Below, one piece after another: positions 1 through 10,314 of a DNA stretch of 64,000 bases. A program made the translations under genes and the position numbers. Under the pieces are notes generated by a model. It saw only the letters and a program-made list of their open reading frames with translations, had not been told where the DNA came from and did not search any database. The stretch lies in assembly GCF_034661235.1 (NCBI RefSeq), contig NZ_CP141059.1, positions 1,364,001-1,428,000 on the forward strand. Reading direction: 5' to 3'. Position 1 is the first letter of the stretch, and each line of letters begins with the position of its first letter. The DNA is from Nocardioides bizhenqiangii. Its GTDB lineage: Bacteria > Actinomycetota > Actinomycetes > Propionibacteriales > Nocardioidaceae.

Positions 1-1835
<1,835 letters not shown>

Positions 1836-1852
1836 CCGAGACGGAGGCACGG

Positions 1853-2428
1853 ATGAGCGACTGGGAGATCCGCCCGCTGGACCCCTCCACCTGGGAGGCG
1901 TTCGCTGCGCTGGTTGTCAAGCACAACGGCATCTTCGGCGGCTGCTGGTGCACCTATTTCCACCAGGGGATGTGTGAGGGGCTGGGGGAGAGCTACGAGG
2001 GCAACCGCGCGGCGAAGGAGCGGCTCGTCCGCGCGGGGCAGACCCACGCCGCGCTGGTCTTCGACGGCGACGCGGCCGTCGGATGGGCCGAGTTCGGCAG
2101 TCCCGACGAGCTGCCCAACATCCACCACCGCAAGCAGTACGACGCCGTCGGCGATCCGCCGCCCGACTACCGGATCACCTGCATCTTCGTCGACCGCGAC
2201 TACCGGCGCCGCGGCCTCGTCTCGGTGGCCCTGCAGGGTGCGCTCGACCTGATCGCGACCGCCGGGGGCGGCGTCGTGGAGGGCTATCCCCACGACACCG
2301 CGGGGCAGAAGCGGAAGTCCTCGTCGTTCCTCTACAACGGCACCCGAGCGGTCTACGAGCGAGCCGGGTTCACGTTCGTCCGGACCAAGGGCAAGGGCAA
2401 CACCGTCATGCGGACGGTCGTCGGCTGA
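1853..2428 (+). CDS. GNAT-family N-acetyltransferase
   Basis: A 191-residue GCN5-related acetyltransferase that would move an acetyl group from acetyl-CoA to an unknown amine. The acetyl-CoA pyrophosphate-binding segment is seen as DYRRRGLVSVAL around residues 115-126, after a strand reading CIFVD. The N-terminal part has a Cys-Trp-Cys motif (GGCWCTYFH) found in a group of actinobacterial acetyltransferases. A Shine-Dalgarno GGAGG lies about 6 bases before the ATG. It follows ligA by 17 bases and could be read through from it. The gene converges on the ECF sigma gene with only 6 bases between stop codons. Substrate unknown. Confidence 0.85.
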   Translation: MSDWEIRPLDPSTWEAFAALVVKHNGIFGGCWCTYFHQGMCEGLGESYEGNRAAKERLVRAGQTHAALVFDGDAAVGWAEFGSPDELPNIHHRKQYDAVGDPPPDYRITCIFVDRDYRRRGLVSVALQGALDLIATAGGGVVEGYPHDTAGQKRKSSSFLYNGTRAVYERAGFTFVRTKGKGNTVMRTVVG

Positions 2429-2434
2429 CGGCTG

Positions 2435-3673
2435 TCACGAGCCGTCCGTGAGCGGATGCCGACGCAGCCGGGTCTGGATCAGCCGGCGCTCGGCGTCGTT
2501 GCTGGTGAGCTCGAGCGCGCGGCGATCGGCCGCTTCGGCGCCATCGTCACGGCCGTTCAACCGGAGCAGCTCGGCGCGAGCGGCGTGCCAGAGGTGGTAG
2601 CCGGCCAACTGGGGCTCGAGGGTGTCGAGGTCGGCGAGGGCGACGGCGGCCTGTCGGGGACCGAGTTGGGCCAGCGCGATCGCACCGTTGAGGCGGACGA
2701 CCGGAGACGGGTCTTCGCGGATGAGGACCCCGTAGAGGGTGACGATCTGCAGCCAGTCGGTCCCCTCCCACGAAGGCGCCTCCGCGTGACACATCGCGAT
2801 CGCGGCCTGCAGCTGGTAGCGACCTGGCGAGCGCAGCGACGCCGCGCGTTCGAGGTGCTCGCCGGCGCGCTTGATCGCGGTTCCGTCCCAGAGCGAGCGG
2901 TCCTGGTCGCGGAGCAGCACCAGGTCGCCGGTGGCCGTGAACCGGGCGGCGGCGCGACCGTGCTGGATCCGCAGCAGGGCGGCCAGGCCCCACGCCTCGG
3001 CGCGCTCGGGCAGGCTGCGGGCGACGAGCTCGGAGAGCCAGGCCGCGTCGGCACCGAGGTCGCGGTCATGGGTGCTCCCCGTGGAGGAGACGAACGCTTC
3101 GTTGTAGGCGAGGTAGACGACCGCGAGCACGTCGGCGAGCCGCTCGTCGAGGTCGTCGGGCACCTTGAGCTCGATACGCGCGGCAACGATCTTGCGCTTG
3201 GCCCGGACGATCCGCTGCGCGAGCGTCTGCTCGTTGACGAGGAACGCGCGAGCGATCTGGGGTGTCGTGAGACCGATGACGGCCCGCAGGGTCAGCGCCA
3301 GGCGGGCGTCGGGCGCCAGCGCCGGGTGGCAGCAGGCGAAGAGCAACGGCAGCCGGTCGTCCGCGTCGTGGAGGGCGCCTCCGGCGAACGGCGGCGCGTC
3401 GCCTGGAGGACCGGCAAGTCGCTCGGTCGCGCGCGCCTGGCGACCGCGCGCCCGCAGCAGGTCGAGCGCGTTGCGCTGGGCCGCCGTCATGAGCCAGGCG
3501 CCGGGTCGGCGCGGCGTACCGTCGCGCCGCCACTGGGTGAGCGCTTCGACCACGGCGCCCTGCACCGCCTCCTCGGCGACATCGAAGTCGCCGAAGCGGC
3601 GGTAGAGGGCGGTGACCAGGCGGCCCGACTCATCGCGGATCGTGGCCGCCAGCAGCCCGTCGCTGGTCGTCAC
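2435..3673 (-). CDS. ECF42-type RNA polymerase sigma factor with long C-terminal extension
   Basis: A 412-residue sigma-70 family factor. The N-terminal third carries region 2 (FGDFDVAEEAVQGAVVEAL, promoter -10 and core binding) and region 4 (helix-turn-helix near LTTPQIARAFLVNEQTLAQR). The remaining ~220 residues form a helical, TPR-like extension ending in a conserved block (YHLWHAARAELLRLNGR), diagnostic of group ECF42, whose extension replaces a classical anti-sigma factor. I chose the GTG at 3673; a longer frame starting at 3733 would run into the end of the YCII gene. The start lies 7 bases after the YCII stop, so the two are co-transcribed, the pairing typical of ECF42. Its stimulus is not known. 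Confidence 0.9.
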   Translation of the reverse strand: MTTSDGLLAATIRDESGRLVTALYRRFGDFDVAEEAVQGAVVEALTQWRRDGTPRRPGAWLMTAAQRNALDLLRARGRQARATERLAGPPGDAPPFAGGALHDADDRLPLLFACCHPALAPDARLALTLRAVIGLTTPQIARAFLVNEQTLAQRIVRAKRKIVAARIELKVPDDLDERLADVLAVVYLAYNEAFVSSTGSTHDRDLGADAAWLSELVARSLPERAEAWGLAALLRIQHGRAAARFTATGDLVLLRDQDRSLWDGTAIKRAGEHLERAASLRSPGRYQLQAAIAMCHAEAPSWEGTDWLQIVTLYGVLIREDPSPVVRLNGAIALAQLGPRQAAVALADLDTLEPQLAGYHLWHAARAELLRLNGRDDGAEAADRRALELTSNDAERRLIQTRLRRHPLTDGS

Positions 3674-3680
3674 GCGGTGG

Positions 3681-4037
3681 TCATTCGAACTGGCTGTAGT
3701 CCTCGACCATCGGCCGGATCTCGACGGCGACACCGGGCAACGTCAGCTGCGGCCAGGTCTTGACCAGCGCGATCGCGGCGTCCATGTCGGGTACGTCGAT
3801 CACGCTGAACCCGCCGACGACCTCCTTCGCCTCGTTGAACGGACCATCGACGACGACGCCACCGTGCTTCACGGTGGTCGCGGTCTCGATCGACTGCAGC
3901 TCCGCGCCGGTGTCAGCGAACACCGCGCCGTTCTCCTGGAACCAGGCGTAGACCTTGCCGTAGACCGCCTGGGTCTCCTCCTCGCTCACGCCGGCGAGCT
4001 GGGCGGGGTCGTGGGTGAACATCAACACGTACTTCAT
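3681..4037 (-). CDS. YCII/DGPF-domain protein, ECF42 partner
   Basis: A 118-residue protein of the YCII-related (DGPF) family. The family motif is visible as VVVDGPFNEAKE about two-thirds along, and the N-terminus begins MKYVLMFTHDP as in many members. The fold is a dimeric ferredoxin-like alpha/beta barrel; biochemical roles in the family are largely undefined. DGPF proteins are the usual targets of ECF42 sigma factors, and here the gene lies directly before one in the same direction. A Shine-Dalgarno-like AAGGAA sits 8-9 bases before the ATG. An ECF42-like promoter is seen upstream (separate entry). Confidence 0.88.
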   Translation of the reverse strand: MKYVLMFTHDPAQLAGVSEEETQAVYGKVYAWFQENGAVFADTGAELQSIETATTVKHGGVVVDGPFNEAKEVVGGFSVIDVPDMDAAIALVKTWPQLTLPGVAVEIRPMVEDYSQFE

Positions 4038-4079
4038 CTCGAGTTCCTTTCCTCGTGGAGTGGATCCTGCACCCCTTCG

Positions 4080-4105
4080 TCGCCGCGCACCCAGCGAAAT
4101 CGACA
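4080..4105 (-). promoter_or_regulatory. Candidate ECF42-dependent promoter for YCII-sigma operon
   Basis: On the minus strand, TGTCGA (4105-4100), a 17-base spacer, then CGA (4082-4080) lie about 45 bases before the YCII start. As I recall it, the published ECF42 target consensus is TGTCGA at -35 and CGA followed by C or T-rich bases at -10, so this fits autoregulation. The match is to a short motif and has not been tested. Confidence 0.5.
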
Positions 4106-4145
4106 GCCTTCCCGAACTTTTTCTGCCGGGTTGCAGACTGGAGGG

Positions 4146-5210
4146 ATGAAGCGTCTCCTGGCCGCGGCGGCGTGCTGCGTGTTCGTGCTGGGCGGGTGCA
4201 CCGATCCCGGCTCCGAGCCGTCGGACGCCAGCCCGAACCCAGCGCCGGCACCGGAGGCCAGTGACGAGGCGACAACGGCCGCGCCGTCCGATGCGGCGAC
4301 GGAGCCCACGGAGCAACCGACGGAGCCGACCGAGCCCCCGCACCCGGTGTCCCTGCCCGCCCTCAGCGCCAAGGAGTACGACGGCGCGCGGCTCCGCCTC
4401 GGCACCGAGGTCTACTCGACCTCGACCCAGCGCCAGTACGAGGTCACCTACCGGGGCAGCGGGCTGACCCTCTCCGGGCGGATCGCCATCCCCGAAGGAG
4501 ACGGGCCGTTCCCGGCGATCGTGCTCGCCCACGGCTACATCGACCCGGCCTACTACGTGAACGGCCAGGGGATGACCCGCGAGCGCGAGTGGTTCGCCAA
4601 CCAGGGCTACATCGCACTGCACGTGGACTACCGCAACCACGCGGGGTCCGACGACACCCGCATCGGGGAGGCGGACCTCCGGATGGGCTACACGGAGGAC
4701 GTCATCAACGCCGTGCTCGCCCTCCGCGCGTGGGACGGTCCGGTCGACGACGAGCGGATGGCCGTCGGCGGCCGGTCGATGGGCGGCGGTGTCGTCTACA
4801 ACGTGCTCGTCGCTCAGCCCGGCCTCGTCGACGCCGGCGTGGTCTGGGCGCCGGTCAGCTCCGACGCGGTCGACAACTACGAACGCTGGATCGCTCACGA
4901 CCCCGGCCGGCAGGACATCGTCGGCGCGATCGACCGGCTCTACGGACTGCCGCGCGACAACCCGGAGTTCTGGGACGGCATCAGCGCCCGCACCTACTTC
5001 GACCAGATCACCGAGCCGGTGCTGATCCACCACGGGACCCTCGACGACACCTGCCCGCTGCGGTGGAGTCGTGAGACCGCTCGGCTGATGGAGCGGGACG
5101 GGGTAGACGTGACCCTCGCCGAGTATCCCGGCGAGGGCCACGCCTTCGGCCCCCAGTTCTTCGCCTCGATGGAGCGCACCGGGCGCTACCTGCGCCAGCA
5201 CCTCCGTTAG
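4146..5210 (+). CDS. Alpha/beta-hydrolase lipoprotein (peptidase S9/dienelactone-hydrolase-like)
   Basis: A 354-residue exported lipoprotein. The N-terminus has a lipobox (VLGGC, lipidated Cys near residue 18) followed by a ~50-residue Pro/Ala/Thr/Glu-rich linker that would hold the enzyme off the membrane. The catalytic domain has an oxyanion HG motif (LAHGY), the nucleophile elbow GRSMGG (Ser near residue 210), an Asp in HHGTLDD (near 300) and a His in GEGHAF (near 331), a complete triad of the prolyl-oligopeptidase/dienelactone hydrolase type. The start is set by the lipoprotein signal and a GGAGGG directly before the ATG. It is divergent from the YCII operon. Substrate unknown, probably an ester or short peptide outside the membrane. 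Confidence 0.85.
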   Translation: MKRLLAAAACCVFVLGGCTDPGSEPSDASPNPAPAPEASDEATTAAPSDAATEPTEQPTEPTEPPHPVSLPALSAKEYDGARLRLGTEVYSTSTQRQYEVTYRGSGLTLSGRIAIPEGDGPFPAIVLAHGYIDPAYYVNGQGMTREREWFANQGYIALHVDYRNHAGSDDTRIGEADLRMGYTEDVINAVLALRAWDGPVDDERMAVGGRSMGGGVVYNVLVAQPGLVDAGVVWAPVSSDAVDNYERWIAHDPGRQDIVGAIDRLYGLPRDNPEFWDGISARTYFDQITEPVLIHHGTLDDTCPLRWSRETARLMERDGVDVTLAEYPGEGHAFGPQFFASMERTGRYLRQHLR

Positions 5211-5235
5211 CAGGCCTCCTTGCGCGAGACGCCGG

Positions 5236-6354
5236 TCAGGACTCGTAGAGCCGACCGCCGACCTTCAGGTCTTCGGCATCTGCCGCGGGCGGCTTGTTGA
5301 ACGGCTCCGACGTGCAGTCGCCGGTCGCGGAGTCGCAGGTGACGATCTCGTCCTCGCCGACGTTGAACATGTCGCCATCCGCCGTCCACCCCCAGTCGAA
5401 TGCCGGGCCGGACAGTGTCACCGACGAGCCGGTCGCGACGTCGAACACCTCGAACTCCATCTCGCTCGCGGGGCCCGCCTCGAACATCTCGCCTTCCTCG
5501 TCCACCAGCTGCGCGTAGCGGCCGTCCGGTGACAAGTCGAGGTAGCCCGCCTTGTTGACGCTGAGGAGCACGTCGCCGGTCGACGCGTCGACCAGCGTCG
5601 GGTGACCACCGACCTCGGTAGAGACCCTTCCGTCGGCGACCTCCCACGCGCTCGGGCTCTCGGACGGGCGGACTGTGCCGGCCTTCCAGTCGACCTCGGA
5701 GATGGCGTTCTCGTAGCCGTTCTGGACGTAGACGGTGTCGCCATCGATCGAGACCGGGAACCAGCCCTCCGACGTCGGCCCCACCGTCACGCGCGCCTCC
5801 TCCGCGTTCGCGGTGACGTCGTACACCACCACCTGGAGCTCGCCGTCCACCGCCTCCCCGTAGGCGATGTACGGCTGGTCGACATCGCTCGCGTGGACGG
5901 TCTCCTCGGTCACGAGGTCGAGCCGCTGCACCTCCCCGGCGGGCGTAATCAGCGAGAAACGCTGGGGTCCCCCGCCGTCGCTGTTCGGGTTGTTGCCGTG
6001 GCGGACCACCACGCCGGCGGAGGTGTAGAACATCGACTTCACGGCCTTGTCATCGATCTCCGCCTGGTGGCCGGGACCGTCGTAGAACACCTGGTTGCCG
6101 TAGGAGAAGACGGCGTTCCCGCCGACGGGCTGTGCGGCGGCGTCGTTGGCGCCCTGGTCGGTGTCGTCCCCAGCAGTGAGCGCGACGACGGAGCCACCGA
6201 CCACGAGGGCGGCCGCCAGGCCGGCGCCGGCCGCCGTCATCCGGTTGCGGCGGCGGAAGCTGCGTCCCTGCCGCAGCACGGAATCGGTGGGCGGCGGCGG
6301 GACGGCGAGGTCGTGGGCCTCGCTGTCCAGCAGCTGCTTGAGTCGTTCAGTCAT
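5236..6354 (-). CDS. Membrane-anchored beta-propeller-like protein, SigE-type sigma partner
   Basis: A 372-residue protein with a short cytoplasmic N-terminus (~38 residues, starting MTERLKQLLDSEAHDLAVP), one membrane helix at about residues 39-60, and a large outside domain of repeated beta strands with recurring Asp/Gly turns (for example SPDGRYAQLVD), which suggests a TolB/WD-like propeller. Its start overlaps the end of the SigE-type sigma gene by 8 bases, so the two are translationally coupled. By position the cytoplasmic tail could bind the sigma factor as an anti-sigma factor, but no zinc-type anti-sigma motif is present. The function is inferred from context only. Confidence 0.65.
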   Translation of the reverse strand: MTERLKQLLDSEAHDLAVPPPPTDSVLRQGRSFRRRNRMTAAGAGLAAALVVGGSVVALTAGDDTDQGANDAAAQPVGGNAVFSYGNQVFYDGPGHQAEIDDKAVKSMFYTSAGVVVRHGNNPNSDGGGPQRFSLITPAGEVQRLDLVTEETVHASDVDQPYIAYGEAVDGELQVVVYDVTANAEEARVTVGPTSEGWFPVSIDGDTVYVQNGYENAISEVDWKAGTVRPSESPSAWEVADGRVSTEVGGHPTLVDASTGDVLLSVNKAGYLDLSPDGRYAQLVDEEGEMFEAGPASEMEFEVFDVATGSSVTLSGPAFDWGWTADGDMFNVGEDEIVTCDSATGDCTSEPFNKPPAADAEDLKVGGRLYES

Positions 6355-6871
6355 TGTTCGCTCCTGCCGGGATGACGCTGTCGCCGAGCAGTGCTCGAAG
6401 CTTGGACAGCGCTTCCGAGGTCTGGGACTTCACGGTGCCTTCTGTGATCGCGAGGGCGTGCGCCACCTGGGCGACGCTGAGGTCCTCGTAGTAACGCAGT
6501 ACGACGACCGCACGCTGCCGTGGCGGTAGGGTGCCGAGCGCGTCGATCACGGTCCGCCGGTCGCTCAGGTCGGTCTCGAGACGTGAGGTGTGCGCGGTCT
6601 CGGGGAGCACCTCGGTCGGACGCTCGTTGCGCCAGCCCTTCTTGCGGAACCAGGAGGCCGCGGTGTTGACCAGCGTGGTCCGTGCGTAGCCGGGCGCGGC
6701 CTCGACGCTGCGCACCTTCCGCCAATTCGCGTAGGTCTTGGCCAGCGCCGTCTGCACGAGGTCCTCCGCCTCGGCTGGGTCGCCGAGCATCAGGTAGGCC
6801 GTGCGGTAGAGGCTCGCCCAGCACGCATGCACGAGCTCGGCGAACTCCTCATCGGTCGGTGGTCGCGTCAT
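6347..6871 (-). CDS. SigE-family ECF RNA polymerase sigma factor
   Basis: A 174-residue extracytoplasmic-function sigma factor of the actinobacterial SigE-like type. Region 2 is seen in EEFAELVHACWASLYRTAYL with PAEAEDLVQTALAKTYANW, and region 4 in LPPRQRAVVVLRYYEDLSVA with the recognition helix in ITEGTVKSQTSEALSKLR. The ATG is preceded by GGAGAGGG. The 3' end overlaps the following membrane-protein gene by 8 bases, forming a two-gene operon. The ~200 bases upstream (6872-7078) hold the presumed promoter; no motif could be assigned there with confidence. Confidence 0.9.
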   Translation of the reverse strand: MTRPPTDEEFAELVHACWASLYRTAYLMLGDPAEAEDLVQTALAKTYANWRKVRSVEAAPGYARTTLVNTAASWFRKKGWRNERPTEVLPETAHTSRLETDLSDRRTVIDALGTLPPRQRAVVVLRYYEDLSVAQVAHALAITEGTVKSQTSEALSKLRALLGDSVIPAGANND

Positions 6872-7078
6872 CCACTCACCCTCTCCTCGTCGGTCACCTT
6901 GTCAGATGCGACGGCACCTCGAAGAGGTTGGACGGCGTCCCACCGGACCTTGGGGACCCGTTCGCAGCATGGTCGGGGGGTTCGCCTCGACGGCGTTCTG
7001 TCCGCGCGGGCCTCGGACGGTCCGCCCGCGTGAGGTCCGTTGCTTCCCTGCCCGGTGGAGGTCGTTAGCGACTTGCGG

Positions 7079-8293
7079 TCAGCCGCACTGCCAGGTGAAC
7101 AGCGCGTCTTGAGGGCGTTGGATGTCGCGGACGAGGTAGTAGAGCTGTCCGACGTCGCCCCACATCAGGTCAGGATCGACCTCGTCATCAGTTGCGACCT
7201 GCAGAAGCAGCTGCCATTCGGAGGCCGTCGACTGGACGTCGGGGTCGGCCCAAACGAATGGCTCACCTGCGATCCCACGACGCAGCTGCTCAACCTCGAG
7301 CTCTACCGGCCCCTGTTGTGGGCACGCATGTCCACCGATCTGGTGAGTGTCGTATCCGCCGCCCGGCAGTTCCCACAGGGCCGCGTACAGGGCCTCCACC
7401 GGAGCTGCTGACACGCCGCCTCGTGGGCCGTTCAGCCCGGCTCTGGTCCAGACTGCTTCCGCTGTCGGTGTCTCCCGGGACGGCCATGTCACCGTCCTCA
7501 CCGCCGTGAGCGCTATTGGGTTGAACGGTCGCAGACCCGGCGGCGGTGGAGTTGCCGCGTTGGTGATGGCGGCTGGTGAGCTCTCCTCCGGGTGCAGGTG
7601 CAGTACCCGGAACCCGGGACTGCTCGAAGGATCGCCGGCAAACACGGTGCTCGCGTAGTTGTCGTAGGTGCCGTCGAAGTAGAAGAACGCGAGCCTCCCG
7701 GTGGCCGGTAGACCGAGCTCGGGGAGGAGCTGCGAGACGGGTTCGCAATCGAAGCTGAGGACGTGGCTCAGGGGCCCGTGTCCTACCCACACCGGCCAGG
7801 AGTTGACCGGCAGAGTCGGCAAGCCACCGAGCTGGGCGATCACGGGATCGCTCTCGCCTGCATGTTCAAGGCGGAGGGCGGGTCGAAGCAAGGCAAGAAA
7901 CGCTTGCGCGGCCTCCTCAGGTAAGTGCTCGCGGGCGAGGTCGGTCACGATGCCGAGACGCTCTTCGGACTCGTCCCCGGCCTGATGCGGACCAGAAGCG
8001 GCGACTTCTGGCTCGATCGCCGCGATCTCCTCAACCTCGCCGCCAGGCGTCGCGTGCATCGTTACCGTCGAGGTCACGCCGTGGATGTCTGTGAACTCCA
8101 GCGTCGCGTGCAGCGAGCCGTCCGCCGCCAGGTGGATCCCTCTCGTCCGTGCCGCCGCGGTGGTCGGACGTCCCTGGCTGAGCAGTGGGACGTCCTGAAG
8201 TGCATTCTCGCGGTGCGCCCGGAACCGTCGCTGAACCTCGCCCTCCAAGGCAGCGCGCCGAGCCATCAGCTCGTCGTAACGATCGCCAGACAC
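7079..8293 (-). CDS. DUF1963 (YwqG-like) domain protein
   Basis: A 404-residue protein. The first ~120 residues are charged and of unknown fold. The rest matches the DUF1963/YwqG family: an early GGLPTLP with a Trp, a FYFDGTYDN strand, and the family's terminal signature of a LLLQ strand, a DLMWGDVGQLYYLV block and a closing WQC. The molecular function of DUF1963 proteins is not established; they often occur near polymorphic-toxin immunity genes, but no toxin is seen here. The gene has a purine-rich AAGAAG before its ATG and lies 118 bases downstream of the permease gene in the same direction. Confidence 0.8.
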   Translation of the reverse strand: MSGDRYDELMARRAALEGEVQRRFRAHRENALQDVPLLSQGRPTTAAARTRGIHLAADGSLHATLEFTDIHGVTSTVTMHATPGGEVEEIAAIEPEVAASGPHQAGDESEERLGIVTDLAREHLPEEAAQAFLALLRPALRLEHAGESDPVIAQLGGLPTLPVNSWPVWVGHGPLSHVLSFDCEPVSQLLPELGLPATGRLAFFYFDGTYDNYASTVFAGDPSSSPGFRVLHLHPEESSPAAITNAATPPPPGLRPFNPIALTAVRTVTWPSRETPTAEAVWTRAGLNGPRGGVSAAPVEALYAALWELPGGGYDTHQIGGHACPQQGPVELEVEQLRRGIAGEPFVWADPDVQSTASEWQLLLQVATDDEVDPDLMWGDVGQLYYLVRDIQRPQDALFTWQCG

Positions 8294-8411
8294 GATCGCT
8301 TCTTACCACGCCAAGAGTCAGCAGTGACCCTTGCACCCGGCCAGCGGCAGTAGGTGCGGCTCCAGCGCACGCAGGGCGACACTTGCGTGCGGTCACGCGA
8401 CCTGCGGACGG

Positions 8412-9926
8412 TCACGCAACCTCGTGAGTCTCGCTCTCCGCGGCTTGGCGACGTCCGAGCCGGCTGTGGGTGCGGCCGTAGAAGGCGTAGACCACGATGC
8501 CGATGGCCATCCACACCAGGAACCGCACCCAGGTGCCGCCGGTGAGGTTGAGCATCAGGTAGAGGCATAGAAGCGCCGACGCGGCCGCCACGACGTAGAC
8601 GGCCGGCGTCCGGAACGACCGCGGCAGGTCGGGTCGGGTACGACGCAGCACCACCACGCCGAGGCTGACCAGCACGAAGGCGAAGAGAGTGCCGATGCTG
8701 ACCAGGTGGACCAGCGTCTCGAGATCGACCAGGCCGCCGATGATCGCGACCGCGACACCGGTGATCGCGGTGATCACCCACGGCGTGCGGAACGTCGGGT
8801 GCACCTTGGCCAGGACGGGCGGCAGCAGGCCGTCGCGCGCCATCGCGAAGCCCACCCGCGTCTGGCCCAGCATCAGGATCATCACGACGACGATCAGGCC
8901 GATGCAGGCGCCGATCGCGATCAGCCGTCCCATCCAGTCCATGCCGACCGAGTCGAACGCGGTGGCCAGCGGGGCGGCGTCCTTGGCCCCGATGTCGGAG
9001 TAGTTCTGCATGCCGGTGATCACCAGGCTGACCGCGATGTAGAGGAGCGTGACGATCGCCAGCGAGCCGAGGATGCCGCGGGGCACGTCGCGCTGTGGGT
9101 TGCGGGCCTCCTCGGCGGTCGTCGCCAGGATGTCGAAGCCGATGAACGCGAAGAACACGATCGAGGCGCCCGAGATGACGCCGGCGATGCCGTAGACGGC
9201 CGGGTCGAGGCCGAAGAGGCTGCTGATCAGCGTGGTGTCCATGAAACCGGCCTCGGTGTCCGGGGCAGGCTTGGACTCGGGGACGAAGGGGGAGTAGTTG
9301 TCGAAGTCGATGTGGGAGACGCCGAACAGGATGACGGCGGCGATCACGAGCAGCTTGACCGCGACGATGACCTGGTTGAGCCGGCTCGAGAACTTGATGC
9401 CGGCGATCAGCACGCCCGTCACCAGCAACGCGATCAGCACGGCGGGCAGGTCGACGGTGCCGCCCGCCGCTGACCCGACCTGAGCCGGAACCTCGAACGG
9501 AGTGCCCTCCACGACCTCCTGGAAATAGCCGGAGAAGCTGGTCGCGAGGGCGGCCGCGCCGATCGTGAACTCCAGCACCAGGTCCCAGCCGATGATCCAG
9601 GCGATCAGCTCGCCGAAGGTCGCGTAACTGAAGGTGTAGGCGCTCCCGGCGACCGGCACCGTCGACGCGAACTCGGCGTAGCAGAGCGCGGCGAGAGCGC
9701 AAGCCAGGCCCGCGATCGCGAACGAGATCGTGATCGCGGGACCGGCGTTGGTCTTCGCCACCGTGCCGGTGATCACGAAGATGCCGGCCCCGATGATCAC
9801 CCCGATGCCGAACACGATCAGGTCGATGACGCCGAGGTCCTTCTTGAGCTTGTGCTCCGGCTCGTCGGTCTCTGCGATCGACTGCTCGACGGTCTTGGTG
9901 CGCAGCAGGCTGGCGCGCAGGTTCAT
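8412..9926 (-). CDS. APC-superfamily amino acid permease (cationic amino acid transporter type)
   Basis: A 504-residue integral membrane protein with about 12 hydrophobic helices. The first helix carries the APC signature FGIGVIIGAGIFVITG, where the unwound GAG binds substrate backbone; a later GSAYTF segment and EEARNPQRDVPRG cytoplasmic loop are typical of the CAT/YfnA group. It probably takes up amino acids by proton symport. The ATG at 9926 was chosen because of AAGGAG 7 bases upstream and the start of similarity; the open frame extends further but only antisense to gatC and gatA. Divergent from gatCAB. Substrate (cationic or other amino acid) cannot be fixed from sequence. Confidence 0.88.
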   Translation of the reverse strand: MNLRASLLRTKTVEQSIAETDEPEHKLKKDLGVIDLIVFGIGVIIGAGIFVITGTVAKTNAGPAITISFAIAGLACALAALCYAEFASTVPVAGSAYTFSYATFGELIAWIIGWDLVLEFTIGAAALATSFSGYFQEVVEGTPFEVPAQVGSAAGGTVDLPAVLIALLVTGVLIAGIKFSSRLNQVIVAVKLLVIAAVILFGVSHIDFDNYSPFVPESKPAPDTEAGFMDTTLISSLFGLDPAVYGIAGVISGASIVFFAFIGFDILATTAEEARNPQRDVPRGILGSLAIVTLLYIAVSLVITGMQNYSDIGAKDAAPLATAFDSVGMDWMGRLIAIGACIGLIVVVMILMLGQTRVGFAMARDGLLPPVLAKVHPTFRTPWVITAITGVAVAIIGGLVDLETLVHLVSIGTLFAFVLVSLGVVVLRRTRPDLPRSFRTPAVYVVAAASALLCLYLMLNLTGGTWVRFLVWMAIGIVVYAFYGRTHSRLGRRQAAESETHEVA

Positions 9927-9977
9927 GGGTGTCTCCTTCGGTCCCGAGCCCGACATCTGTGTACCCAATCCCAACCA

Positions 9978-9983
9978 TAGGAT
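9978..9983 (+). promoter_or_regulatory. -10 hexamer TAGGAT, leaderless gatC promoter
   Basis: TAGGAT ends 7 bases before the ATG at 9991, the spacing expected if transcription starts at the start codon. It belongs to a recurring series in this window. Confidence 0.55.
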
Positions 9984-9990
9984 GTCCCTC

Positions 9991-10314
9991 ATGCCTGATC
10001 GCCCTGCTGAGCCTGTCGAAGCAATCTCCCGTGACGAGGTGGCGCGCCTGGCCGACCTCGCGCGGATCGACCTCGACGAGGCCGAACTGGACCACCTGGC
10101 CCCGCAGCTCGCAGTGATCCTCGAGTCGGTCGCGTCGATCCGTGGGGTCGCCGGCGACGACGTACCGCCGACCTCGCACCCGATCCCGCTGGCCAACGTG
10201 TTCCGCGAGGACGTCGTGGTGCCCGGCCTCACCGCCGAGGAAGCACTGGCGGGCGCCCCGGCGAGCGAGAACGGCCGGTTCTCGGTGCCGCGGATCCTGG
10301 GGGACGAGCAGTGA
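9991..10314 (+). CDS. gatC: Asp/Glu-tRNA amidotransferase subunit GatC
   Basis: A 107-residue small subunit that bridges GatA and GatB in the complex converting Glu-tRNA(Gln) (and often Asp-tRNA(Asn)) to the amidated form. The family pattern is seen as [19 protein letters not shown] near the N-terminus, [11 protein letters not shown] in the middle and FSVPRIL at the end. An alternative in-frame ATG lies 9 bases upstream (9982); 9991 fits the leaderless promoter. The first dozen codons contain GAGCCTGTCGA, the core of a dispersed repeat seen elsewhere in the window, so the N-terminal extension may be repeat-derived. The gene overlaps gatA by four bases (GTGA). Confidence 0.93.
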   Translation: MPDRPAEPVEAISRDEVARLADLARIDLDEAELDHLAPQLAVILESVASIRGVAGDDVPPTSHPIPLANVFREDVVVPGLTAEEALAGAPASENGRFSVPRILGDEQ

